This document shows, in pieces, positions 26,230 through 37,791 of a DNA stretch of 64,000 nucleotides (the first letter of the stretch is position 1; each line of letters begins with the position of its first letter). Source of the DNA: Paramecium pentaurelia (Eukaryota; Ciliophora; Oligohymenophorea; Peniculida; Parameciidae); assembly GCA_905183005.1 (NCBI GenBank), contig CAJJDO010000120.1:137931-201930 (forward strand), in the 5' to 3' direction. Under the pieces are notes generated by a model, which saw only the letters and a list, made by a program, of their open reading frames with translations, ran no database searches and was not told the origin of the DNA. A program made the position numbers and the translations under genes.

Positions 26230-27250
26230 TTATTATAAATTATTTTAAAATATTAATAAATTATTATCTTAATAATTGACTAATTGTTCTGATATCAAAT
26301 TTATGAAGGCCTTAATCAATAGAAATATTTCAATTCTTATCAGTTAAAAATATATTTTACTCTTTTTTAAAATATAATATAACTTAAAGATAAACTACTC
26401 AAAATTAAATTTTACAATCATATTAAATATAACAAAAGATGGAATTCAATATCTTTATATCTCTTACAAACTTTTTAATAGATGAATTTATGATTAATTT
26501 TATTATAATTTATGAGAAAAACATAATATATTAAAAAAAAATTTAAATACTATATATTTATTATAAAAATTAGATATATCAAAGATGTTAATTCTAAGAA
26601 TAACTATTTTTATTTATCTCTCCATATTGTTTAGATGTTATAAACTCATATACAATAAACATTACAATAGATTCACGAAAAAATTAACATTGTATGATTT
26701 TCTAAATCAATTTGAGTGCTCTTTTCAATTTAGCATTTATATTATTGATTATTAAAATGACTTTACAATATTAAAATTAATAAACATATCATAAAAAATT
26801 TATGGATGATGATAACAATAATTTTCAACAAAAAAGGCTCAAAAATATGGAAATTGAATTAATTTAAAAAACACACTAATTATTATGAAATCTAAATATA
26901 GAATAATTCCTGATCCTATGAAACTAAATTCTGATATAAAATTGATTAATTTCTATCTTCAGTAATGATATTCAATTTCCTTATAAAAATCATTTTAAAG
27001 AATTAGAGGTGTAGATGTATTTAAAATTTGTAAATTTAGACAATCTATTGTATTTAATCATGTTTCTGTTATCACTTATTTATGATATTTTTGATTTGCA
27101 ATTATATTCAATTATAAATATATATATTAATTAATTATAGCCTATTATTTGATAACTATTTACGCACTTTTGGTAAGTTAATACATACTAAAATATAAAA
27201 ATATATATAAAACAAATGAAAATTAAGATTTCATATTAAATTTAAATATC
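26230..27250. other. Gene-poor region with a possible gene remnant
   Basis: About 1 kb without an intact gene. Near 26804-26970 the plus strand holds two short stretches in adjoining frames (MDDDNNNFQQKRLKNMEIEL... and KSKYRIIPDPMKLNSDIKL...) that read like protein but are separated by a frame change with no usable GT...AG intron, and end in TGA. This may be a decayed gene fragment or chance. The rest is A/T-rich spacer leading to the pyrophosphatase promoter. Confidence 0.4.
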
Positions 27251-29645
27251 ATGGAATTTGTGACTGCTCTGGTGTTTATTTTCATAGCTTGCGCTTGTGG
27301 TATTGTTTGGGCTATCTTTAATTGGATGGCAGTTCACAAACTGGAGATTCATCACAAACATGAGGGATTGACAGAGCTTTTATAAGGAGCAGAATAAGAG
27401 AAAATAGAGACACTATTGGAGATAGGAGAACACATATAAGATGTAAATATTGATTATAATTATAATAGGGAGCTCAAGCCTTTTTAAAAGAGGAATACAC
27501 AGATTGTAGTGTATTTTTAGCGATCATGGCTGTTTTATTAATAGTAAAAAGAATTAATATATAATCTAGTTTATTTCTCCATGGTCTTCACTTGCATTTG
27601 TTTTAGGAGCAGCAACTTCAATGCTTTGTGGATATTTGGGTATGGCTATAGCAACAGCAGCAAATTTCAGAACAGCATTTTCAGCAATCACATCATTATC
27701 AAATGCATTTTAGGTAAATAAATTAATCCTATGATAAGATGGCTTATAGAGGTGGTTGTGTAATGGGATTTTTATTAGTCTCAATATCATTGTCAATTTT
27801 AACATTGATCATTATAATCTATAATGCAATAATAGTAAGGAGCGATGATAACAATTTTGAAGATTTGGTCACAATGTTTGATTACGTAGCAGCCTATGGT
27901 TTAGGAGGATCAACATTTGCATTATTTGGTAGAGTTGGTGGAGGTATTTACACAAAGGCAGCAGATGTTGGAGCAGATCTAGTAGGAAAAGTTGAGAAGA
28001 ACTTACCAGAAGACAGTCCAAAGGTATTATTAATAATATCTATATAATAGAATCCAGCAACAATTGCAGATAATGTTGGTGATAATGTAGGAGATATTGC
28101 TGGTATGGGAGCTGACTTATTCGGTTCTTTTGCAGAATCTACATGTGCAGCATTGGTTGTTTCATCTACATAATTAAGAGTTGTACAAGGAGATACTTAT
28201 GTGATTGAAATCGGTTAGCTGATGTATCCTTTGATGGTTTCAGCCTTTGGAATTGGAATTTGTATTTTGGTATCAGCTTATGCTGTTTATATTTCAAAAG
28301 TAAATCACATAAATAAAATCGAATCCACTTTGAAATTCTAATTGTTATTATCAACAGTGGCTTTGTCTCCAATTATAATAGGTATTGCATATTGGTGTTT
28401 ACCTGCCGATTTTGTAATGGTTGCTGCAGATAACTCTATTTAATTGTCAGAACTTAAGCCATGGCATGCTTTCTTGTGCTCATTAATGGGATTATGGTCC
28501 GGATTATTAATTGGGTATTTCACAGAATACATGACATCTCATTCTTATACACCAGTAAGAGAAGTTGCTAAGGCTTGTGGTACTGGTGCTGCTACCAATA
28601 TCATCTATGGTTTGGCTTTAGGATATTTATCAACTATTGTACCTATTGTAGCCATAGCAATAACTGCCTTATTATCAATGAAGATGCTTTCATTTTATGG
28701 AGTCGCTTTGGCTGCTCTAGGAATGCTTTCAAATCTCACTATAGGATTAGCTATTGATGCATATGGACCTATCTCTGATAATGCAGGTGGTATTGCAGAA
28801 ATGAGTGAATTGGGAGAAAATGTTAGAGAATCAACTGATGCCTTAGATGCTGCAGGTAATACAACTGCTGCAATTGGAAAAGGTTTTGCTATTGGATCAG
28901 CTGCTTTAGTCTCATTATCACTTTATGGTGGATATTTAACAAGAATATAAACTTACAAAGTTGGTGATCAATTCCCATTTGCTGAAGGTGCTAAAATAGA
29001 TGATCCTATTATATTTGCTATGTTATTGATAGGTGCAATGTTGCCATATGCATTTTCTGCATTTACAATGAAATCAGTTGGAAAAGCTGCTCTTCAAATG
29101 GTTGAAGAAGTTCGTAGATAATTACATGAACATCCAGGTATTTATGCAGGAACAGAAGAGCCAGATTTTAGAGCTTGTATTGCCATTTCAACAAAAGCTT
29201 CTTTAAAAGAAATGATTCCTCCTGGTTTATTAGTAATTATATTTAATTAATAAATTATAGGTCATAGTTACTCCAACTGCTGTAGGATTGTTTTTTGGAC
29301 CTTATGCTGTGGCTGGTCTATTACCAGGTGCATTAATTAGTGGTGTTTAAATGGCCATTTCAGCCTCTAATACAGGAGGAGCCTGGGATAATGCTAAGAA
29401 ATACATTGAAGCCGGATTTTATAGAAATGAAGCTGGAGAAGTGAAAAAGAAGGGATCAGATGAACATAAGGCTGCTGTTATTGGTAATAATTTTTTATTT
29501 ATTTTGTTTAGGTGATACTGTTGGTGATCCTCTCAAAGATACTTCAGGACCATCTTTAAATATTTTGATTAAATTGATGGCTATATTATCATTAGTCTTG
29601 GCTGGAGCATTTTGTAGAACTGGATGGTTGTATAAACCTGAGTGA
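27251..29645 (+). CDS. Vacuolar-type H+-translocating pyrophosphatase (K+-dependent type)
   Basis: About 744 aa, the usual length of membrane-bound H+-PPases, after splicing six introns: 27443-27468, 27544-27569, 27714-27738, 28024-28050, 29233-29260 and 29484-29511 (25-28 nt each). It hydrolyses cytosolic pyrophosphate and pumps protons into acidic compartments. Diagnostic stretches are visible: ADVGADLVGKVE (substrate loop), NPATIADNVGDNVGDIAGMG, DAYGPISDNAGGIAEM and GDTVGDPLKDTSGPS, with about 15 membrane helices between them. The sequence GNTTAAIGKGFAIGSA carries Ala where K+-independent enzymes have Lys, so this should be the K+-stimulated (type I) class. In ciliates such pumps are expected in acidocalcisomes and the contractile vacuole system; location here is inferred. 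Intron 3 falls just before a Met codon, which could mislead a start call. Confidence 0.97.
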
Positions 29646-29709
29646 TGTTATTATGCAAATTATTAAATTAAATTCATAATTATTATACTTTTTATATATG
29701 TTTATAAAA

Positions 29710-30122
29710 TCACTTCTCTATTTTCTAAAAGAATGGTTCAATTTCTTCATTTAATTATAAATAAACTTTCTTAAAGTCTTTCTCTCTATAACGACCTCCT
29801 TTATGTGATCTTTTTATTGCTCCCATATAATTAATAGTATTCACTTTATCAACATTCAATCCATACACTTTTTTTTTTAATATATATTAAACATACATTT
29901 TGTAAAGTATTGCTTTATTTCAGGTTTATTCAATGAATACTTATATGGTTATAATTTGAATGCTACAACATTTTTCTCTAATTACTTTTCTGCTCTATGC
30001 AAAACCACAGATTAATCAAATAGTCTTTCAATAGGTGTAGCTCTTTTGAAATTTGAAGTAGGCACAATCTTAATTCCTTTAGGATTTAAAAAATATTCCC
30101 TAAAATTCAGAATTTTTTGCAT
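29710..30122 (-). CDS. mrpl23: Mitochondrial ribosomal protein uL23 (L23)
   Basis: About 127 aa with a 29-nt intron at 29868-29896 (GTA...AAG) that joins PEIKQYFTKL to YGLNVDKVNTINYMG. The spliced sequence has the L23 layout: an N-terminal strand region (NPKGIKIVPTSNFKR), a helix with KPEIKQYF before the loop, then VDKVNTINYMGAIKRSHKGGRYREKDFKKVYLQL. In L23 proteins the VxxVNT...GxxKR segment contacts 23S-type rRNA near the exit tunnel. The length and divergence from cytosolic L23a suggest the mitochondrial protein, although no cleavable targeting peptide is obvious. Start at 30122 (MQKILNFREYF) is the first ATG of the frame. Convergent with the pyrophosphatase gene, 64 bp between stops. Confidence 0.8.
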
Positions 30123-31097
30123 TTATATATATATATTTATTATATTTTTATATTGTCCATTTATTCATTCTCAACACACAATTATTTTCGATATTCGTCT
30201 CTCAAAACTTTTATTAGTTCAATTTAAAATTTATTATGTATTTTTAAACGATCAAAATATAATTTTTATCCTGCTTATTTTTGTCAATAGTCTACATTCT
30301 ATAAATATAATGAATTTCATACAATTAAACAAAAATTCCATTACTTCTAAGTCTTGATATATATATTGTTTATCTTTTATATTAATTGATATTATTATTC
30401 TATAATTTACTAAGTTTAGCAAGTAATCAGAGTTTTCATTCTAATTATATTAGCTTCTCATTCTATAATTTACAGATGTTTATCAAAAATCTTATTCTAT
30501 TAATGACATACATTTTCTAGATTAAAAAAGTTTATTTATCCTAGGTAATATTTTTAAATCTAATAAAATCTTTTTAACGTTACTTTTTAATTCTTTCTTA
30601 TAATCAGATCTAAAGATTAATACTCATATCTTCATCTTAAATTTTGATTTTGTCATACCAAGAAGTAATATTTCTTATTCATTTTATTTTAATTTTATTA
30701 TAGTATAATTTTTTTATAATCATTTGATCTATCCACTTTTTAAATAGACTCTCATGTTATTGTAATCAATTAAATTTTCAATAAAAATTCATTTCAAAAG
30801 CTATAATCCTTGTTTTTTATGTTATATTCATTAACTAGCAGTTCTTTTATTTCTTTTGAAATGATATTATCAAATAATTGAGTGTTTTGTTTTTAAGACT
30901 TTATATCATAATTATATGAAAACTTCAATATTTTAAGATAGAAAATACAAATAATATATATAATTTGAAATATTATTCTTACAATCAAACATATGGAACT
31001 TTAATTGGAATACATATATTATTTAAACATCTAATTTTATCTTAATATTATCAAAACTTGGATTAAAAGTCTCTACAGAAATAATTGGCATACAATA
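30123..31097. other. Gene-free intergenic region
   Basis: About 1 kb, T-rich on the plus strand, no credible frame. The string CATTCTATAATTTAC or close variants occurs more than once around 30400-30470; I see no larger repeat unit. It should contain the promoters of the uL23 gene (leftward) and of the gene starting at 31098 (rightward). Confidence 0.4.
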
Positions 31098-31650
31098 ATG
31101 TATTCTGGAAATGAAAATAAAAGGGTTAAAGAAATATTACATCTATATTTTTCTATATTAAGTTTTTGGATGAATCACAATTAACAAAAAAATAAGGTTT
31201 TTTGAAAAAGGTAAAAAGGTTTATTTATAAAAAGGCCTAGATCTCTTTTTTGCATAACTAAATATTAGATCTTTCTCTTATATGGCTAGATTATAACTTG
31301 AAAAATATTGATGTAAAAGATTTATTCCATAGAAGAAAAAAGAATTTTATGTATTAAGATAAGGAACAATTATTTAAATAACATCTTTAATTGGTTGTAT
31401 TCTATAATTCAAAGAGTAATATCTCAAATTTTAAAGAATAATAAAATTTTATAGCAAATCCTAAATAAATGTTTATCACAAACAAAATTAACCAGTCAGA
31501 TTTTAACAAATAATTGCCAAGATTGTGGATATGAATAATGAGATTCTGTGTAGAACTTATTATTTGACATAAATAATTGACGAATCAAATATTATTAATT
31601 TTAATTTAAGGTATTATGATTAAGATTTAGAGAACATAAATGCTGTGTGA
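31098..31650 (+). CDS. Hypothetical protein of about 161 aa
   Basis: A frame rich in Lys, Gln, Phe and Asn starts MYSGNENKR and continues FLDESQLTKKQGFLKKVKRF after a proposed 38-nt intron (31125-31162, GTT...AAG); this is long for the window, so the first exon is uncertain. A second intron of 29 nt (31525-31553, GTG...TAG) removes a TGA and leads to the end ...YYDQDLENINAV. The exon sum is an exact multiple of three. No membrane helix or catalytic motif is seen and no family is recognised. The central part is basic (RRKKNFMYQDKEQ). It lies 38 bp before the next small gene on the same strand. Confidence 0.5.
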
Positions 31651-31688
31651 CATTATTTTTAAATAACATTTTAATTTTAAAAATTTTC

Positions 31689-31978
31689 ATGGGATTTTGC
31701 TCCTCAAAACAAATTCAATCAACCTTATCTTCATCTCATTAAAGCTAAATTACTGAAGTTCAGCCTTTTCCTAGAATGTCATGGATTAATAAATATTTGC
31801 AGTAACCTTAAGAACGAATAATAAAACCCTACAATCCTAACAGTACCTATATGTTTTTATATAAGGCCTTGAATACTAGTATAATGTCGAAGTAGAAGGT
31901 GTCATATTTGATGAGATCGCTCCACCTGACTTTCTTGATGATGATATTTTAGAGCCCATAGATGATGATGATGAATGA
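31689..31978 (+). CDS. Small acylated (MGxC) acidic protein
   Basis: About 88 aa after removal of a 23-nt intron at 31843-31865 (GTA...AAG). The N-terminus MGFCSSKQ is a consensus N-myristoylation site with a Cys at position 4 that is typically palmitoylated in such proteins, pointing to stable membrane attachment. The middle contains Pro/Gln-rich sequence (LQQPQERIIKPYNPNSLEY) and the C-terminus is strongly acidic (DFLDDDILEPIDDDDE). No fold or family recognised. Without splicing the acidic end would be lost to another frame, which supports the intron. Membrane adaptor or calcium-binding roles are only guesses. Confidence 0.65.
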
Positions 31979-33750
31979 TTTTCTAAACTTTATGATGATT
32001 CTCATTCATATTTTATATCAATATTATTTCTAATTCTTCTACAGTACTTAAAGAAGAGACTGTACATATATATATATATATAAACAAACTTTAGCTTTGT
32101 ATAAATTTCTACAAACATATTTAAAATACTTCTAATCCTATTAACAAATAATAAAATATATCCATTTTTGATGTAAATATTCTAATTTTCTTTAAGCATT
32201 TTCTAAATTTTATTTGGAATTTTATTATTTTATACTCCAAACCTAAATAGGTACTACTTTACTACATATATAAATTAAACTCAACCCATATACTCTTTAG
32301 TATAATCAACTTTTAAATAACATTGTTAATTTTGAGAGTTTAATTCAGAATTTTATATGAAATAAAATAAAAACTGGATTAATTTGAATATTCTTATATT
32401 TTATATATAGGTTGTCATGTTATAATTAATCTAAATTCTGAAACACTCTTAATTTACTTTACTAGTTGGAGAATACATAATATTCAAATATTCTGTTTTT
32501 AAAAAAATGGAAAGTTTCTTATTTTTTATTCAAAATGGCAATCTAAAGATAATTTAAATATTTATTACACTTATTGATTACACATATACTCTATTTTCTA
32601 CTTTGCATGATCAAGAATATTAGAAACATATTTTTAATATTTTTAAATTCTCCTATTTTTAATATAATCATAAGTATGTTAGTGATTCTCATAATGGGAT
32701 CTTGTAATTAAATAAATATTTAGTTTATAGTATAATTATATCATTATATTAAATATTCTCAAGAAAATCTGAATAATATGAATATATATTTAATATTGTT
32801 ATTTTTATGAATAGACATATTATAAATAAATATATTAATTTTAATAATAATATAGAATTAGTAGTTTATTAATTTTATAAACATAATTACATTTTTAGTC
32901 CTCCATCATTTCCATATTATAAATAAGAGATAAGGGAATGAAATATTTACATTCTTTAAATACAGCGGATTCATAAGGGAATATTTTGTATTTTCGCATC
33001 ATTATGAATAATTTTTATCGGACTACCAATTTCTATTCATATAAATATAGCTAGAAATAATAATGATTATCATATTTAATTGAATCTTATTAAAGTATCA
33101 GATTAAAATCAAGAGATTGAATTATAATTATAGTATTATATTTTCTAATCTAATATTATGAATAATTACAACTAAGAAAAGGAGGTTCTTTCAATAAATT
33201 AATTTCTTAGAAGAAAATTATCTAATAAACAATTTAAAATAATAAAACCAATGGCAATTTACAATTAATATCCAAAAAGACCTGTTAAAAATTTATCTAA
33301 TAAGTAAAGCATAATGTTCTAATTATTATTTATCAATTCAAAATTACTTCACTATTTGATTTTAAATTTATTCTATTTTTAGTTGATTTATCTAAATATT
33401 TAATAATAATTTATAGAATTATTTTGCCTTCTTTTAAAATTCTATTAGATGATAAATTAACTAGAGATAGAGGTAAATTATCATTTAATAATTATTCTTC
33501 AATTTCTAATTTAGTATTGATCTAATTTTTTGAAATTTCATTTTCATTTTCAATTTTTCTTTTCTTTTATTTATTTTTATCATATTAATGAATTAGATTA
33601 TTAAATATAATCAAAGATTGTTATAATTATTAATTTAATATTGTACTATTTTAGATTATTCTCTTTTTTGAATGATTTATAGATCACAATTATTTAAAGT
33701 ATACTTTAAAATAACACTTAATAAATAATAGTTAAAATAATAAAGAAAAT
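31979..33750. other. Long gene-poor region
   Basis: About 1.77 kb, one of the two longest stretches without a firm gene. It has a short (TA)n run at about 32066-32082 and many A/T homopolymers. A weak coding candidate inside it is described separately (33158-33591). It lies between the stops of the acylated-protein gene and the MORN gene, so no promoter is strictly required here, which makes its length more notable. Confidence 0.4.
33158..33591 (+). pseudogene. Possible small gene or decayed gene fragment
   Basis: From ATG 33158 a frame reads MNNYNQEKEVLSINQFLRR and continues with basic, coding-like sequence to about 33300. Another frame from about 33415 reads RIILPSFKILLDDKLTRDRG... and then becomes hydrophobic, ending at TGA 33591. 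Joining the two would need an intron of more than 80 nt, far outside the size range seen in all other genes here, or a frameshift. I therefore treat it as a doubtful gene or a remnant. No family is recognised. Confidence 0.25.
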
Positions 33751-34843
33751 TCAAAATTTATCCTTCCATTAGATACGAATTCCTTCACACCAAATCCCTG
33801 GTCTTGAAATTTCTTTAATAACAAGAACTCCATCTCCATGTTATTTTCCATTCTTCCAACTACCCTTATATCTAGTGTTTTCATCAATAATGAATTCTCC
33901 CTCTCCATCTTTTAAATCATGTTTATAATCTCCTTTATATGATCTACCATCTGGCCATCTAAATTCTCCATACCCATGCATTTAATTGTTTTCCCAAGAA
34001 CCTTCATATTCTTTTCCATCACTCCAAACGAATTTACCTTAGCCATGTATAAAATTATACTAAAATTCTCCTTTGTAACTAAATATCAATAATTAATAAA
34101 TACTAATTTTTATTGGAATAAAAACATTCTCCATATCCATGCTTCATTGAATTTAGAAATTGACCTTTATATATTGTACCATCTGGATATTCCTCAACAC
34201 CATCTCCCTCTTGTTTATCCTCCACCCAATTACCCTTATAGATAGTACCATCATAATGTGTATAAACACCGAAACCATGACATTTATCATCTAACCAATC
34301 TCCAATATAAACATCTCCATTTTAATGTATTAATCTGCCAATACCACATGCTTTATTATTTTACCAGAATCCTTCATAAACTGAACCATCTGGCCAAATT
34401 TATTTTCCTTTTCCCCATTTAGTTCCATTTTTCCATTAACCTATATAAATAGCACCATCAATTAGTCTATGTGGTTCTAAAAATGGTAGTTTTTTGTCTT
34501 CTTCTGAAAATTAGAAATTAGTAGATCTTTTTTGTGGATCATCTGAATTAATATAATCATTATAACGAAATGGACCAAGTTTATATAAGGCTTTTTAAAC
34601 AGTTAAAGCATAATCAGTAGGAGTTTGACTTAGTTTTTATGCAATCTCTGGTTTTGGATAATGAACAACAGGTGATTCTTCCGTTTTAATCCTCATTTTA
34701 TGATATAATTTTCTAGCTTTGTATCCTTTATAATGCTTTTAAATTTTAAGAGCGAATTGGTCATACTTAATATCTTCTTTAATAAGTTCAGGAGTAATAG
34801 GGTTCTCCATTTTTTGAAGTGGATGTGTGCAGCAAACTCCCAT
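33751..34843 (-). CDS. MORN-repeat protein with IQ motif and acylated N-terminus
   Basis: About 355 aa with one 25-nt intron (34079-34103). Starts MGVCC, a myristoylation site followed by a double Cys that is usually palmitoylated. An IQ-type calmodulin-binding helix follows (ALKIQKHYKGYKARKLYHKM, residues about 31-50). From about residue 150 at least eight MORN repeats run to the C-terminus, each with the pattern YxGxWxxxxxxGxGxxxxxDG (for example YIGQWKNGTKWGKG, YEGFWQNNKACGIG, YEGSWENNQMHGYG, YKGSWKNGKQHGDG). MORN arrays bind lipids and act as membrane-cytoskeleton linkers; with acylation and a calmodulin site this suggests a Ca2+-responsive cortical or ciliary membrane protein. Confidence 0.9.
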
Positions 34844-34902
34844 ATAAATGTTTAAATTTTAATTATTACTATATATATTAGATAAATATTTATATCTATT
34901 TA

Positions 34903-35283
34903 TCATATAAACTAGGCCTATGCTTTCATCATAATAATTTCATTTTCATTTATTTATATTTATTATTTTAATTATTCTACTCTCTTTATTCTTTATTATC
35001 CAAAAAGAAATAGTTAATTCATTTTTTCCTTCATTAAATTCATGGATTTAAAAAGACACTCCATTTCCTCTTATTCACTCTCATGAATATCTGCACAAGC
35101 ATCACAGATATCCACCTATGATTATCTAAAAATACTGAGTATTTAACAAACTGGACAAAAGGCTTAAAAATCTTTACCTCCAAACTATTCAAAACATTCA
35201 TCACACAAACCTTATGAACATTTAATACAAACTTAAACATTAACATCACTCTAACATTATTAACAACATTATTATTTATTCAT
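34903..35283 (-). CDS. Small B-box/RING-like zinc-finger protein
   Basis: Frame of 126 aa starting MNKQQCCQQC. The first 75 residues hold about twelve Cys/His in zinc-ligand spacing: CCQQC, CIKCSQGLCDEC, CPVC, CDACADIH. This resembles the B-box or RING-type fingers common in ciliates. The remainder (ESEQEEMECLFKSMNLMKEKMNQL...) is helical, Glu/Lys/Gln-rich, probably a coiled coil. The start lies 15 bp after the TLDc gene stop and in the same reading frame, with only one TGA between them. In ciliates B-box and coiled coil often precede a TLDc domain in one protein, so this could be a truncated relative. Lack of any room for a 5' untranslated region is notable. Confidence 0.7.
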
Positions 35284-35298
35284 TTAACTTAATAATAA

Positions 35299-36676
35299 TC
35301 ATTTTGTAAATAATGATCTTTTCTAGTCTTAAAATTTTATCTAATGCACTGCTTCTTCATCTAATCCCCAAACCTCTAATTCTTAGATTTAGAAATTAAC
35401 TTCACTTGATAAAACTTCATTATCAAAAGTTTCACTTGGATTTGATTCTCCTTTACTAAATGAACTACTTACAAATAAACCATATCTATGATAATATTAT
35501 AAATTATCTTACTTATCTCCTGCTCCAATACTAAATCCAGTCTCATCAGCCATCTAAAAACATCTATTTTTTTAAGTTCCTTTGAATATTCTAGTATGAT
35601 TATATAGACAAATAAACAAAAAAGATTCTCCTTATCCAAAAAATTCATTTTTAGATAGTCTCCAAGAACTCAATAAGAATCCTCCAAATACTTTCTTACC
35701 TGAATCCTTTATAAGTATTACATGAGGACCAGCATATTCAGTTCTCCTTAAAAATTCTTAATAAGAACTACCTACATAATAACATTCTTTTACCATGTCT
35801 ATTTATTGAAAATAATAAAAACCATGGCTTTGTTTATAAATAAGATGGCATACAATCAGCTATTTCTAATACTTATTTCATAGAAATTATTCTACTCTCC
35901 TCATTCAAACTTACTTTAGCCTACTCTTTTGTTTATTATTATTATCTAGCTTTACAAACTTCCATTGACCCATTTTTTTCATTTATTTCAACAAAATTGA
36001 AATTATAAACACTACTTAAACACTCTAAATTTGTCTCTCCTTTTTTCACTCTTATATTAAATGAGTCTCCAGTATATTGTTCATGTTCATATTACAGTTA
36101 TTATATTAAATATGTAAATGCCTCCATTGTTATCATTCTTTTACTCTTACCTTTCATTTACCATAATTCTCTAATAAATGCTTTGACTGCTTTAGTTTCT
36201 CCTTTTATAGCTTTTAATTCAATTAGAAGTTTCTTATGATTCTCAGGTACTTTGTTACCACAGATACCCCATATAACTATTTACATTAATTCAGCAATAG
36301 GATTGAATATTATTTTGTAAATCTCTTTTACATATATAGAAAAATTTAAATGATCTTCCTTACCTTTATGCTCTTTACTCAATTTCTTAGAATTGACTGT
36401 GAATATCAAATAATCATAACAAATTTATAAATTTCCCTATATATGGTCTCTATCCCACATATAGAGGATAGGAATTGAAATGTTTACTGATTTTAGTAAA
36501 TCGCGTTATAAAATACGCTTATTATCATATTATAATAACACTTCTTAACCAGGAATCAAATGACAATGATCTAATTTATTTACTTTCTTGAGTCTCCAAA
36601 CATTACAATTATTGAGTATAGCTAGATCTATTAATGTTTAACCTGGTTAAGCAGAACATTTTTAATTACATTGCAT
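35299..36676 (-). CDS. LysM-TLDc protein (OXR1/NCOA7-like)
   Basis: About 451 aa after removal of a 22-nt intron (35772-35793). Residues about 10-55 form a LysM motif (PGQTLIDLAILNNCNVWRLK...LIPGQEVLL). The C-terminal 170 residues are a TLDc domain: PSYLQTKPWFLLFSINRHG, then HVILIKDSGKKVFGGFLLSS, ESFLFICLYNHTRIFKGT, ADETGFSIGAGD and the closing ELEVWGLDEE. LysM followed by TLDc is the arrangement of OXR1 and NCOA7, oxidative-stress proteins whose TLDc domain binds and disassembles the V-ATPase. The middle may hold a GRAM-like domain. An alternative upstream ATG at 36706 (MDPYYQLKQK) is in frame but would overlap the divergent gene's start; 36676 is preferred because LysM follows directly. Confidence 0.88.
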
Positions 36677-36696
36677 TTTTTATTTTAATTAATAAT

Positions 36697-37545
36697 ATGG
36701 ATCCATTAACTAGGTACAAAATGAAATTAGAAAAAGATAAATAACATTTGTAAGAGTATGAGAGAATTCAGAAAGAAAAAGAATTATAAAATGAAATGAA
36801 GTTAAGATAAAAAAATGAAAAATATAATAACATATAACAAAAATAGGATAGATAAAAAGAAGTAGCTAGACTTAAGGCAGAATTAAGGAAAAATCATATA
36901 GATCGAACATTATTTCAAAGTTAATAAATTGAATAAGACAAGTTGAATGTATAAATTATAATTTAGATTATTTAGGGATACTAATAGAAAATTGCTAAAA
37001 CTCTAGATTCATTAGAAAAATATGAGAATGGATATCACAAAGATTACTTAACATCTTTGCACAGAAAACAATCAAATCATTCACATTAGATTGAATGTGT
37101 ATAATAATAAAATGAAACCATCTTGGAAAATAAAATTAATAAAATCAATCAATCCCTAGAATTTCGTTTTAAAAAATCAGAAGATGTATTTATTTGTATA
37201 TATATATATTAGGTTTTATCAAATCTTTCTAAACAAAATAGTGATAGAAAAAAAAGTGAAAAAATAAAAGTTGAAACTTATTAACAATTAGTTTAGAGAC
37301 ATTAAGAGAGATAACAATAATTAAGAGATCAAAAGGCATAATAATTTGAGGAAAAATTGAATAAAGTAGATTAATTATAGAAATTAAAAGAATAATAACA
37401 AAGAGAGAAACATTTATTGAGATTAGAAGCAGATAAATTAAAAGAGAAAATGAGCAAAGAATTCGAATAAGAATTAGCAGTAAATAAATATATAATTATA
37501 TTTTAGAAAATGAAATCTAAGTAAATTAAACTAATATAAAATTGA
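36697..37545 (+). CDS. Coiled-coil protein
   Basis: About 264 aa, with two 27-nt introns (37186-37212 and 37480-37506), both GTA...TAG and multiples of three, so splicing failure would add nine residues without shifting frame (the first contains no TGA). The composition is dominated by Lys, Glu, Gln and Asn with regular hydrophobic positions, that is, an almost continuous coiled coil (EKDKQHLQEYERIQKEKELQ at the start). No family is recognisable; ciliary or basal-body proteins often look like this. Its start codon is within the palindrome ATGGATCCAT at 36697-36706 and only 20 bp from the divergent LysM-TLDc start. Confidence 0.7.
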
Positions 37546-37791
37546 TAATGAATTTTGTCATAAAAAATTTAATACTTATCCTACTTTTCTTGTTTAATTT
37601 TTGTTTTCATAATTAAAAATTAACTTCTTTTAGTTTTTAATTAATTGTAAATAATTGTATATATAAGAATAAATAATCATTTGGGTTTATATTTTTTTGT
37701 GATATGTTTGGATTATAAATTATTATTTTTGTTTATATTTTTAAATATTGTGAATATAAGTAAATTATTTAATTAACAGACAAATATTCTA

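Noticed and set aside
29868..29896. Frameshift in the uL23 gene.
   Set aside because: The apparent shift is explained by a 29-nt GTA...AAG intron that gives an exact uL23 reading.
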